NCBI GenBank assembly: GCA_025356795.1
Contig: JANXRR010000176.1
Span: 1 to 9,271, forward strand
Source of the DNA: Bacteroidia bacterium
Lineage (GTDB): Bacteria; Bacteroidota; Bacteroidia; Cytophagales; Cyclobacteriaceae
Length of the DNA stretch: 9,271 nt
Direction: 5' to 3'
Shown: one piece after another, positions 1 through 6,240 of the stretch
Position numbering within the stretch: position 1 is the first letter of the stretch
Layout of the letters: each line of letters starts with the position of its first letter
Notes under the pieces: generated by a model
Seen by the model: the letters and a program-made list of their open reading frames with translations, nothing else
The model's database searches: none
What the model was told of the DNA's origin: nothing
Position numbers and translations under genes: made by a program

Positions 1-1417
1 CTTTGTCATCGAACATAGACGTGAGGTTGTCATAACGGCCACCACCACTTACACTTCCAATGGCTACGTTGCTGATCTTCACTTCAAAGATGCAGCCTGT
101 GTAATAACTCAAGCCTCGCGCGAGCGATATGTCAAACTCCACATGATCTTCCGTTGTTCCATAGTTTGCCAATAAATTCAATACTTCCTTGAAGTCGGTA
201 ATTCCTTTTTGCCCGACCGTTGAGCTAGCAAACTTCTCCGTTAAGAAATCAATTTTTTGTTGTGTGCTTCCGCTGAAATTCAGGATTTCAAAAACAATGT
301 TCAAACTGTTTTGATCGAAGCCGCGCGAAGCCAATTCTTCTCGTACTTTTTCTTCGCCAATTTTATCCAGCTTATCAATGGCTACAAAAAGTGACGATTC
401 ATTTTCTTTCGCATTGGCCAATTCTGCCAACCCCGACAAGATGCCTCGGTGATTTACTTTGATGGAATATTCTTGAATGCCCAATCCTTTAAACACATCT
501 TTAATCATCAAAATAATTTCGGCTTCACAGATCAATGAATCGGTGCCCACCACATCGGCATCGCATTGATAGAACTCGCGGTAGCGGCCTTTCTGCGGAC
601 GATCAGCTCGCCACACAGGTTGTATTTGATAACGCTTAAACGGAAACGTGATTTCGCCTTTGTTCATCACGACATAGCGCGCGAAAGGAACGGTGAGATC
701 GTAGCGGAGGCCTTTTTCGGATATTTCAGGTGTGATTTTATTAGACGGGATTTTTTCGAGTATCTCTAAGTTCCTTTGGACTAAAAAATCGAAAAGATAA
801 CCAGCAAAGAGCGGCAAGAAACGATTTCTAATATATTGGTAAAACTGTTTGTCATGCTTTTCAGCATAATTGACATCATAAACATTTGCCTTTATGTAAA
901 AATCAATCAATGAATTAGCTATTAAAATATCGTTCTTCTTGATGAATTCTTCAAGGAGATTTCGTTCTGGTTGAAGAACACCTATCATAACATGAATCTC
1001 AAAATCTCTTGAATAAATTAGCCTGCAAATCGCCTTTGGATCTCGTGATTCGCTATTAGACGAGAAAACCAATCGAGAGAGTCTTTCAAGCGCTGACTCC
1101 GATTCATGAAAAACGCCTAACAATGTTTCAGCAAAATGTCTTTCCTTAAACGAAGTTTTATATAAGTCCTTAAATGATTCTGAACCAACAAGATTTTTTT
1201 GATACTCACCAGAATCAAGAATTTTAAACAATAACTGATCTCCCTCATCTCCATATTTCCCCGTAAGGGTAGAGAGGTTTTCCATGGCGGGGGTTTCCAG
1301 CGGTTGGAAGCCGTAGGTTTGGAATACCTTTTTAATGTTGTCGAAAATGAACTGGCGCTTGGCCATTTGAGCCGGGCCGAAGTCGCGCGTGCCTTTGGGT
1401 AAACTGGGTTTTTCCAT
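1..1417 (-). CDS. hisS: Histidyl-tRNA synthetase, C-terminally cut by the window, with a large in-frame insert
   Basis: Class II aminoacyl-tRNA synthetase that charges tRNA-His with histidine using ATP in the cytoplasm. ATG is at 1417-1415; 472 residues are visible and the 3' end lies beyond position 1. Read by hand from the reverse complement with no stop. Domains in order: N-terminal KGTRDFGP (residues 8-15); motif 1 region LETPAMENLSTLTGKYGDEGD (about 40-60); insert (about 73-224); EKGLRYDLTVPFARYVVM (234-251); motif 2 with WRADRPQKGRYREFYQ; the usual HisRS insertion domain; the histidine-binding ARGLSYYTG; and SGGGRYDNLTSMF. Motif 3 and the anticodon-binding domain are outside the window. 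In Bacteroidota relatives the stretch from LLFKIL to LRYDL is about 30 residues; here it is 170. All visible catalytic signatures are intact, so the enzyme is probably functional. Divergent from the small basic gene at 1564. Confidence 0.95.
   Translation of the reverse strand, partial: MEKPSLPKGTRDFGPAQMAKRQFIFDNIKKVFQTYGFQPLETPAMENLSTLTGKYGDEGDQLLFKILDSGEYQKNLVGSESFKDLYKTSFKERHFAETLLGVFHESESALERLSRLVFSSNSESRDPKAICRLIYSRDFEIHVMIGVLQPERNLLEEFIKKNDILIANSLIDFYIKANVYDVNYAEKHDKQFYQYIRNRFLPLFAGYLFDFLVQRNLEILEKIPSNKITPEISEKGLRYDLTVPFARYVVMNKGEITFPFKRYQIQPVWRADRPQKGRYREFYQCDADVVGTDSLICEAEIILMIKDVFKGLGIQEYSIKVNHRGILSGLAELANAKENESSLFVAIDKLDKIGEEKVREELASRGFDQNSLNIVFEILNFSGSTQQKIDFLTEKFASSTVGQKGITDFKEVLNLLANYGTTEDHVEFDISLARGLSYYTGCIFEVKISNVAIGSVSGGGRYDNLTSMFDDK
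745..1201 (-). other. Unexpected ~150-residue in-frame insert within HisRS
   Basis: Residues about 73-224 of the hisS product, between ILDSGEY (end of one beta strand after motif 1) and NKITPEISEKG (lead-in to the conserved LRYDLTVP strand). The segment is continuous in the hisS frame on the minus strand with no stop codon. It is rich in Leu, Phe, Ile, Glu and Lys with amphipathic patterning (for example ETLLGVFHESESALERLSRL), so I infer a mostly alpha-helical domain. It has two cysteine-poor halves, no metal-binding cluster, and no nucleotide-binding motif that I can see. GC is about 33% over 721-1200 against 54% over 541-720 and 53% over 1261-1380. It is distinct from the normal HisRS insertion domain, which is also present downstream. 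I do not recognise the family. Edges are approximate. Confidence 0.75.
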
Positions 1418-1428
1418 AACTGAACCGC

Positions 1429-1436
1429 CAAAACTA
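1429..1436 (-). promoter_or_regulatory. Candidate hisS promoter -7 box
   Basis: On the minus strand this reads TAGTTTTG, an exact fit to the Bacteroidota -7 consensus TAnnTTTG. It lies only 11 bases before the hisS ATG, so the implied leader would be a few bases at most. No good TTG element is found at the usual 17-23 base distance (the nearest, as CAA at 1464-1466 on the plus strand, is too far), so this is a weak call. Confidence 0.35.
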
Positions 1437-1509
1437 ATCAGGATTTGCGAAGAAATTTCATAGCAAGCGGCTTTTGAAAGCTTTCTCCCGAAAAATTCCT
1501 GTCAAATCA

Positions 1510-1539
1510 TTGCAATACAACTTTCAAAGGTTATTTTTG
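1510..1539 (+). promoter_or_regulatory. Bacteroidota-type promoter of the small basic gene
   Basis: TTG at 1510-1512, a 19-base spacer, then TATTTTTG at 1532-1539. This matches the TTG-N17-23-TAnnTTTG pattern of the Bacteroidota primary sigma factor. Transcription would begin near 1545, giving a leader of about 20 bases before ATG 1564. This position also argues against the upstream in-frame ATG at 1474 as the translation start, because that codon lies upstream of the promoter. Confidence 0.7.
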
Positions 1540-1563
1540 CGCCTCTTAAAAATCAAAAAAGTC

Positions 1564-1725
1564 ATGGCAGTAACCAGATTCAAAAGAAAAGCGCGTAAAG
1601 ATAAATCAAAGTCTGCCCGCAGAAGAACAGCATTGAAAGTTGAAAACTTCAAGCCTGTTGCCAAATCCGTAGATATCGAGAAGATCAAAGAAGAATTCAA
1701 AGCTAAGTTAGCAGCGAAAAAATAA
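1564..1725 (+). CDS. Small lysine/arginine-rich protein, 53 residues, function unknown
   Basis: Encodes MAVTRFKRKARKDKSKSARR followed by a short linker and a helix ending in AKLAAKK. The first 22 residues are extremely basic (RFKRKARKDKSKSARRRT), as in ribosomal-protein tails and nucleic-acid-binding peptides. The rest (about residues 36-53, DIEKIKEEFKAKLAAKK) is a charged amphipathic helix. I chose ATG 1564 because a consensus promoter sits just upstream and the 30-residue extension from 1474 is not conserved-looking. It is monocistronic, with a promoter at 1510 and a terminator at 1751, and divergent from hisS. There is no signal peptide or catalytic motif. A role as a Bacteroidota-specific ribosome-associated or RNA-binding protein is an inference from composition only. 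Confidence 0.8.
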   Translation: MAVTRFKRKARKDKSKSARRRTALKVENFKPVAKSVDIEKIKEEFKAKLAAKK

Positions 1726-1750
1726 TATTCGATTGTTCGATTTGAAAATT

Positions 1751-1782
1751 AGCCAATGGAGAATTTCCGTTGGTTTTTTTTT
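1751..1782 (+). terminator. Rho-independent terminator after the small basic gene
   Basis: Stem CCAATGG (1753-1759) pairs with CCGTTGG (1767-1773) with one wobble pair and a 7-base loop. It can extend by two pairs at the base and is followed directly by a run of nine T (1774-1782). It begins 25 bases after the stop codon at 1725 and faces the convergent metallophosphoesterase gene. Confidence 0.85.
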
Positions 1783-1880
1783 AAACGGATTTTCGTGTTC
1801 ACAAAATGCTCGATAGACTAACTCAGTCTTGATATTTGAAATCTTTTGCGTAACATCTTTTAGTAAAAACCTTTTCAAGT

Positions 1881-2384
1881 TTAAATGAGTCCACGTTTTC
1901 CGAGCTCAATTACTTCCATCGAAAGTATCTTTGCTTCCTTAATTTCAAATCGCAGTAAGGTTTTGATCGCATGAAACCCATGATTGCCAGCCGCTCCAGG
2001 ATTTAAAAATAATAGATTGTTATAAGCTGGGTCTTTCTTCACCAGGCAAATATGCGAATGGCCGCAGATAAAAACATCGGGCACAAAAGTTTTCAATTCT
2101 TTTTTTATTCTAGGATTATAATTTGGAGGCCTCCCACCAATATGAGTCATCCAAATGGTTAGGCCTTCGCAACTGAATTGCAAATTCTCAGGGAAACGAG
2201 CCTGCAAACTTTTATCGTCAATGTTTCCAAACACAGCTTTTAGTGGCTTGAATTTTTCAAGTTCATTGGCCAGCTCCATCGTACCAATATCTCCTGCATG
2301 CCATATTTCATCGCACGCATTAAAGTGAGTAAAAATTTTTGGATCGAGATAGCTATGAGTATCTGATAGAAGGCCGATTTTCAT
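1881..2384 (-). CDS. YfcE/MJ0936-type metallophosphoesterase
   Basis: Calcineurin-like phosphoesterase of the small single-domain YfcE group, which hydrolyses phosphodiesters using a two-metal centre; the physiological substrate is not known from the sequence. From M at 2384-2382 the protein has 167 residues. Visible metal ligands: D8 and H10 (SDTH), D32 (HAGDIG), N54 (FGNID), H81 (MTHIGG), and H109/H111 (CGHSH). The NPGAAGNHGFH stretch (128-138) is typical of this group. An in-frame ATG at 2417 adds 11 residues (to KFMKIG) and would precede the natural beta-strand start, so I prefer the inner start. Length fits the family. It is convergent with the small basic gene and divergent from the OsmC gene. 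Cytoplasmic: no signal peptide. Confidence 0.9.
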   Translation of the reverse strand: MKIGLLSDTHSYLDPKIFTHFNACDEIWHAGDIGTMELANELEKFKPLKAVFGNIDDKSLQARFPENLQFSCEGLTIWMTHIGGRPPNYNPRIKKELKTFVPDVFICGHSHICLVKKDPAYNNLLFLNPGAAGNHGFHAIKTLLRFEIKEAKILSMEVIELGKRGLI

Positions 2385-2453
2385 AAATTTAGTAATGAGT
2401 TTTAAGTATAAAGACACATGAACTAAACATTATCAAAGGTTATTAAAAAGAAT

Positions 2454-2461
2454 TAATTTTG
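2454..2461 (+). promoter_or_regulatory. Candidate -7 box upstream of the OsmC gene
   Basis: TAATTTTG is an exact fit to TAnnTTTG. It implies transcription from about 2467 and a leader of about 67 bases. No clear TTG is found 17-23 bases upstream, so it is only suggestive. On the opposite strand TAACCTTTG (plus 2434-2442) is a near-match that could serve the divergent phosphoesterase gene. Confidence 0.35.
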
Positions 2462-2534
2462 ATGGGAATTAAGTATGACTATTAATCAATTCTAACAATC
2501 CTAAGCTTGCTACTAACAGCTTACGCATAAGTTC

Positions 2535-3002
2535 ATGAAAGATCACCAGTATACAACAAAAGTGCAATGGGTTGGAAATAAAGGTGAAGGCACAAAAACC
2601 TATTCATCTTATTCGCGCAATCATGAGATTAGCATTTCTGGAAAGGACGCTATTCTTGGTTCGTCCGATCCTTCTTTTCGCGGAGATGCCACGCGATACA
2701 ATCCCGAAGAGTTATTGGTAAGTGCCATTTCATCGTGCCACATGCTTTGGTATTTGCATTTGTGTGCAGTAAATGGAATTGTGGTTACCAGCTATGTGGA
2801 CTATGCTGAAGGAATTATGGTGGAGGAAAAAAATGGTTCTGGTCATTTTAAAAAAGTGGTGATAAGACCCAAAATCACTATTAGTGCAGGTGAGGTTTCT
2901 ATTGCTTTGGCACTGCACACACAAGCACATGAGTTTTGTTTCATTGCCCGATCGGTGAACTTCCCTGTTAGCTGCGAACCAGATATTGAACTAGTGCACT
3001 AA
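2535..3002 (+). CDS. OsmC-family protein (organic hydroperoxide or stress-induced thiol peroxidase-like)
   Basis: 155 residues, the usual OsmC length. Family features: a substrate-side core NPEELLVSAISSCHMLWYLH with Glu59 and the first redox cysteine Cys68, then HEFCFIARSVNFPV with the second cysteine Cys135. In characterised OsmC/Ohr proteins this cysteine pair reduces organic hydroperoxides in the cytoplasm. The DYAEGIMVEE segment (89-98) and VVIRPKITI (108-116) match the long beta strands of the fold. Cys77 and Cys147 are extra cysteines of unknown role. The subgroup is closer to the YhfA/OsmC-like hypothetical proteins common in Bacteroidota than to a proven Ohr, so I leave the symbol empty. 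It is followed 77 bases later by an NmrA-like oxidoreductase, and a shared oxidative-stress role is an inference. Confidence 0.9.
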   Translation: MKDHQYTTKVQWVGNKGEGTKTYSSYSRNHEISISGKDAILGSSDPSFRGDATRYNPEELLVSAISSCHMLWYLHLCAVNGIVVTSYVDYAEGIMVEEKNGSGHFKKVVIRPKITISAGEVSIALALHTQAHEFCFIARSVNFPVSCEPDIELVH

Positions 3003-3012
3003 AATATTTTTG
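2986..3012 (+). promoter_or_regulatory. Candidate promoter of the NmrA-like gene
   Basis: TTG at 2986-2988 inside the end of the OsmC gene, a 16-base spacer, then TATTTTTG at 3005-3012 starting just after the OsmC stop codon (3000-3002). The -7 box is an exact TAnnTTTG match; the spacer is one base short of the usual range. Transcription would start near 3018, giving a leader of about 60 bases that contains the inverted repeat at 3042-3059. Confidence 0.5.
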
Positions 3013-3041
3013 AGCTTAAAGGAATCTTTAGTTTCAATTCA

Positions 3042-3059
3042 TTGTAGTTGACTCTACAA
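3042..3059 (+). promoter_or_regulatory. Inverted repeat TTGTAG-N6-CTACAA, possible operator
   Basis: Perfect 6-base arms (3042-3047 and 3054-3059) separated by TTGACT, 20 bases before the start of the NmrA-like gene and downstream of its candidate -7 box. It is not followed by a T run, so it is unlikely to be a terminator. It could be a regulator site or a leader hairpin. The sequence alone does not decide. Confidence 0.3.
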
Positions 3060-3079
3060 AACCCTTAAAAAACTTATTT

Positions 3080-3973
3080 ATGAAAACGTATGTAATTCTT
3101 GGAGCTACAGGAAACACTGGAAAGCTCATCACCCTTGGTCTTCTTGAAAAAGGCAACACAGTTAGAATTGTAAGTCGCGATGCTAACAAGGCAGCCGATC
3201 TGATTGCGAAAGGTGCACAACATTTTGCCGGCAATGCTAATGATGCAATATTATTAAAAAAGGCATTTACAGGTGCTGATGCCGCTTACGTGTTAGTGGC
3301 TGGCGATCTTAAAGCTGCCGATGTGCAGGCAGGTCAGGTAGAAATTGTAAACGCTATTGCTGAAGGCCTTGGTGGTTCCACCGTTAAACATGTGGTAACC
3401 TTGAGTAGTGTAGGTGCTCACCTAAAGGCTGGCGCTGGTATAGTGCAAGGTCTTCAGATCATGGAAGACACATTCAATTCGATGGATGGCATCGACTTCC
3501 TTCATTTGAGAGCAGCTTACTTTATGGAAAACACGTTGGGTATGCCTGCTATGGCCAAGAACATGGGCATTATTGGCGGCCCTCAGCGTGCAGACTTGAA
3601 ATTTTCGTTGGTGGCAACAAAAGATATAGCGGCAGCTGCCCTTAAGCATTTACTTGCGTTGGATTTTAAAGGCAAGTCGCATACTTATTTGTTAGGCAAT
3701 CGCGATTATTCTTTTAACGAAATTGCCACAATCTATGGAAATGCCATTGGCAAGCCTGATTTGAAATATGTTCAATTTCCATATAACGATGCCAAGGGAG
3801 CTATGCTGGGCATGGGTTATGGCGAAAGCTACACCGACAAATTATTGGAATTAGTGAAGGGCATGAACGAAGGTGATTTGTTGGGCGATGCAATTCGTAA
3901 ACCTGAATATGCAACCCCCACTTCAATCGAAGATTTTTCACATACTTTCAAGGCAATTTACAACCAACTTTAA
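3080..3973 (+). CDS. NmrA-like NAD(P)-binding oxidoreductase (atypical short-chain dehydrogenase)
   Basis: 297 residues, normal for the NmrA/QorB-like atypical SDR group. The Rossmann N-terminus has GATGNTG at 8-14, and RIVSRD at 29-34, with Arg29 and Arg33 suited to NADP recognition. TLSSVGAH (107-114) is the usual strand after the central helices, but no SDR Tyr-x3-Lys pair is obvious, as in many NmrA-like proteins. LRAAYFMEN (143-151) matches the LRPxxFMEN signature of the group, and VATKDIAAAA (178-187) the following conserved helix. Relatives include quinone reductases and redox-sensing regulators; the substrate here is unknown. Cytoplasmic. It is transcribed in the same direction as the OsmC gene and ends at a strong hairpin (3980-4037). 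Confidence 0.88.
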   Translation: MKTYVILGATGNTGKLITLGLLEKGNTVRIVSRDANKAADLIAKGAQHFAGNANDAILLKKAFTGADAAYVLVAGDLKAADVQAGQVEIVNAIAEGLGGSTVKHVVTLSSVGAHLKAGAGIVQGLQIMEDTFNSMDGIDFLHLRAAYFMENTLGMPAMAKNMGIIGGPQRADLKFSLVATKDIAAAALKHLLALDFKGKSHTYLLGNRDYSFNEIATIYGNAIGKPDLKYVQFPYNDAKGAMLGMGYGESYTDKLLELVKGMNEGDLLGDAIRKPEYATPTSIEDFSHTFKAIYNQL

Positions 3974-3979
3974 ATTAAT

Positions 3980-4037
3980 AGCTTGAGTTTTGAGCTACGA
4001 AGATAGTAGGAGCGTAGCTCAGAACTCAAAGCTTTTT
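3980..4037 (+). terminator. Long hairpin with short T tract after the NmrA-like gene
   Basis: The left arm (3980-3999, AGCTTGAGTT then TTGAGCTACG) pairs with the right arm (4013-4033, CGTAGCTCAG then AACTCAAAGCT). The result is about 20 pairs with one wobble, one single-base bulge and a 13-base loop. A run of five T follows (4033-4037). The stem starts 6 bases after the stop codon. It is longer than a typical intrinsic terminator and may also block read-through toward the ABC exporter gene. Confidence 0.75.
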
Positions 4038-4074
4038 AGCAAAAATCAAATAATTCAACCTTAACATCCGTCTA

Positions 4075-4106
4075 TTGCGTAGAGTCAATTTATATGTTGA
4101 TTTTTG
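4075..4106 (+). promoter_or_regulatory. Candidate promoter of the ABC exporter gene
   Basis: TTG at 4075-4077, a 21-base spacer, and GATTTTTG at 4099-4106, one mismatch from TAnnTTTG. It implies a leader of about 13 bases. Tentative. Confidence 0.4.
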
Positions 4107-4125
4107 CAATCCTATTTAAAAAATT

Positions 4126-5868
4126 ATGAGCAAGCCCAAACCCAAAGTTACCATCGGTCATGTTTTTAAAACCATTATCTGGCCTCGGAAAAATATTCTA
4201 TTTGTTGGCTTGATATTGATTGTTATCAGTAGGCTTTCAGGCTTAGTTTTGCCAGGTGCTACAAAATACCTGATGGACGATGTGATTGTAAAGGGCGATT
4301 TACACATGCTCAAAATTTTGTTGGCCGCTGTCGCAGGATCAATTCTTATTCAATCTGTAACTTCTTTTTTGCTTACTCAGATTTTGAGCGTGGAAGCACA
4401 GCATTTAATTTCTGTGTTGCGGGTAAAGGTTCAAAAACAAATTCTTCGCTTGCCTACGCGTTTTTTCGACAATACTAAATCAGGAGCATTAGTTTCTCGC
4501 ATTATGAATGATGTAGAAGGTGTGAGAAATTTAGTTGGAACTGGTTTGGTTCAATTGGTGGGTGGTATACTTACTTCCGTTATTTGCTTGGTATTGCTCA
4601 TTCGCATCAGCCCCATGATGACCTTGTACGTTCTGGTGCCAGTGTTAATATTTGGATTCATTTCCTTAAAAGCCTTCGCGAAGATTAGGCCTATATTTCG
4701 TGAACGCGGTGTTATCAATGCCGAAGTAACAGGCCGTTTGACCGAAACCTTAAATGGTGTTCGTGTTATCAAAGGGTTTAATGCCGAAGAACAAGAGATA
4801 AAAACTTTTGAAGCAGGTGTTGAAAAACTATTCTTAAATATAAAGGCAAGTCTTACCTCAACCAGTATAATTACCAGTTCGGGCAGTTTCTTGTTAGGCC
4901 TTGCTACTACCGCCATCATGGGCATTGGCGGATATTTAATCATCAATCATCAACTTACTATCGGAGAATTTTTTTCATTTACAGTTTATTTAGGTTTCAT
5001 GATTGCACCTATTGTTCAGATGAGCAATATTGGCAGTCAACTGACAGAAGCTTTTGCAGGATTGGACAGAACGGAAGAAATCATGAACATGACCATTGAA
5101 GATGATGGTTCTGTTCGCACCGAAAAAATCAAATCAATTAAAGGCGATATTGAATTTAGCAATGTTTCATTTGCTTATGAAGAGGGGAAAGATGTATTGA
5201 AAAATATAAATTTTAATGCACCTGCAGGTTCTGTTACCGCATTGGTTGGTACTTCTGGGTCAGGTAAATCAACTATTGCTGGATTGGCTGCTTCATTTTT
5301 AAATGTAGAAAGCGGTAGCATAACCATTGATGGCATTGACTTGTCTAAGATAAGCCTCAATAATTATAGAGGCCAGCTTGGTGTGGTGCTTCAAGACGAT
5401 TTTTTGTTTGAAGGCACTATTCGCGAAAACATTTTATTTCCAAGACCTAATTCTTCTTCTGATGAATTGCAAAGTGCTGTGCGCGCAGCTCATGTTGATG
5501 AATTCACCAATCGGTTTGAAAAAGGGCTGGATACTTTAATTGGAGAAAGAGGGGTGAAGCTTTCAGGAGGTCAGCGCCAACGGATTGCTATTGCCAGGGC
5601 CATTTTGGCTAATCCGCGCATTCTTATCTTAGATGAAGCTACCTCCAACTTAGATACCGAAAGTGAAGCATTCATTCAAGAGAGCTTACGAAAGTTATTA
5701 CAAGGAAGAACAACCTTTGTAATAGCCCACAGGCTAAGCACCATTCGTCAAGCAGATCAAATTCTTGTGGTTGAACAGGGCGAAATTGTTGAACGCGGTA
5801 AACACGAAGAATTGATTGAGAAAAAAGGTCGTTATTTTGAATTATACACCTATCAGGCTAGGATTTAA
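4126..5868 (+). CDS. ABC exporter half-transporter (fused membrane and ATPase domains, MsbA/BmrA-like)
   Basis: 580-residue inner-membrane ATP-driven exporter that should work as a homodimer, since no partner half-transporter gene is adjacent. Six hydrophobic spans lie at about 24-46, 61-83, 137-159, 164-184, 246-270 and 277-302. The nucleotide-binding domain starts near 340: Walker A GTSGSGKST (375-383, Lys381), Q-loop Gln423 in VLQDDFLFEGTIREN, signature LSGGQ (479-483), Walker B ILILDE (499-504, catalytic Glu504), D-loop NLD (508-510), and H-loop His535 in VIAHRLST. All catalytic motifs are intact. The family exports lipids, lipid A precursors, peptides or drugs; the sequence does not say which. 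It is a single-gene unit between the hairpin at 3980 and the promoter of the toxin-antitoxin module. Confidence 0.95.
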   Translation: MSKPKPKVTIGHVFKTIIWPRKNILFVGLILIVISRLSGLVLPGATKYLMDDVIVKGDLHMLKILLAAVAGSILIQSVTSFLLTQILSVEAQHLISVLRVKVQKQILRLPTRFFDNTKSGALVSRIMNDVEGVRNLVGTGLVQLVGGILTSVICLVLLIRISPMMTLYVLVPVLIFGFISLKAFAKIRPIFRERGVINAEVTGRLTETLNGVRVIKGFNAEEQEIKTFEAGVEKLFLNIKASLTSTSIITSSGSFLLGLATTAIMGIGGYLIINHQLTIGEFFSFTVYLGFMIAPIVQMSNIGSQLTEAFAGLDRTEEIMNMTIEDDGSVRTEKIKSIKGDIEFSNVSFAYEEGKDVLKNINFNAPAGSVTALVGTSGSGKSTIAGLAASFLNVESGSITIDGIDLSKISLNNYRGQLGVVLQDDFLFEGTIRENILFPRPNSSSDELQSAVRAAHVDEFTNRFEKGLDTLIGERGVKLSGGQRQRIAIARAILANPRILILDEATSNLDTESEAFIQESLRKLLQGRTTFVIAHRLSTIRQADQILVVEQGEIVERGKHEELIEKKGRYFELYTYQARI

Positions 5869-5952
5869 AATTGCTGCAAGGCAAGTTCAGTTGGGGGTTA
5901 ATTTGAACCTTTCAAAAAACGTGAAATGCTTTTTTTATACGTATGGAATTAA

Positions 5953-5960
5953 TAAGTTTG
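5953..5960 (+). promoter_or_regulatory. Candidate -7 box of the toxin-antitoxin module
   Basis: TAAGTTTG is an exact TAnnTTTG match 22 bases before the antitoxin ATG. No TTG is seen at the proper distance upstream; the region holds a run of T (5930-5936). Antitoxins of this type normally repress their own promoter, and the AT-rich TAGTATAAATATA stretch at 5961-5973 would be a natural place for that, but no clear operator repeat is visible. Confidence 0.45.
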
Positions 5961-5982
5961 TAGTATAAATATAGGGCATACT

Positions 5983-6240
5983 ATGGATACCAAGATAACA
6001 CTAAGCTTTGATGATGAAATCATTTCCAAAGCAAAACAATTTGCCGAGGCCAATAATGTAAGTTTATCTAGACTCACTGAGTTTCTTTATAGAAAAATCA
6101 CTCATGGCCAATATAAAAATCTCGAAGCACTTCCCATTTCAGAATGGGTGAGCATGGTATCAGAAGGAGAAATGGAATACCAAACAAAAGCAAAATCGCG
6201 CAAAGCCTTAAAAAAAGAATATTTTAAATCGCGTAAATGA
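5983..6240 (+). CDS. Ribbon-helix-helix antitoxin, DUF6364-like
   Basis: 85 residues. The N-terminus KITLSFDDEIISKAKQFAE followed by NNVSLSRLTEFLYRKIT (about 4-40) has the strand-helix-turn-helix pattern of ribbon-helix-helix DNA-binding domains, close to DUF6364 proteins that commonly precede PIN-domain genes in Bacteroidota. The C-terminal half (about 41-85), with SEWVSMVSEGEMEYQ and a basic end KSRKALKKEYFKSRK, would bind and neutralise the toxin. The stop overlaps the start of the PIN gene by four bases (ATGA, 6237-6240), so the two are translationally coupled. Role in toxin neutralisation and autoregulation is inferred from the pair, not shown. Confidence 0.85.
   Translation: MDTKITLSFDDEIISKAKQFAEANNVSLSRLTEFLYRKITHGQYKNLEALPISEWVSMVSEGEMEYQTKAKSRKALKKEYFKSRK

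Noticed and set aside
566..769. Plus-strand 67-codon ORF
   Set aside because: It is antisense to a highly conserved hisS region (motif 2 and LRYDLTVP) and has no promoter or recognisable protein features.
745..1201. The hisS insert as an intein
   Set aside because: No Cys/Ser at a plausible first position with block A features, no terminal His-Asn followed by Cys/Ser/Thr, and no homing endonuclease motif. The insertion point is a surface loop, not a conserved active-site motif as inteins prefer.
1..1417. hisS as a pseudogene broken by an insertion or as containing an intron
   Set aside because: I read every codon from 1417 to 2 on the minus strand: no stop and no frame change, and conserved motifs continue in the same frame on both sides of the insert. 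No group I or II intron features or repeats at the edges were seen.
1117..1431. Minus-strand 104-codon ORF starting at 1431
   Set aside because: Alternative frame of the hisS 5' end. The hisS frame gives the canonical HisRS N-terminus; this one gives nothing recognisable.
1815..1829. Small inverted repeat AGACT-N5-AGTCT as terminator of the phosphoesterase gene
   Set aside because: Only five pairs, over 50 bases past the stop codon, and no T run in the minus-strand direction.
2417..2534. A shared bidirectional operator between the phosphoesterase and OsmC genes
   Set aside because: The region is AT-rich with partial promoter boxes in both directions, but I see no convincing palindrome or repeat.
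4551..4946. Minus-strand 131-codon ORF inside the ABC exporter
   Set aside because: Shadow of a membrane-domain coding region whose frame has clear ABC exporter features throughout.
2535..5868. OsmC, NmrA-like and ABC exporter genes as one stress-response operon or new system
   Set aside because: Separate candidate promoters and the strong hairpin at 3980-4037 split them. The families occur widely without each other, so co-function is not supported.
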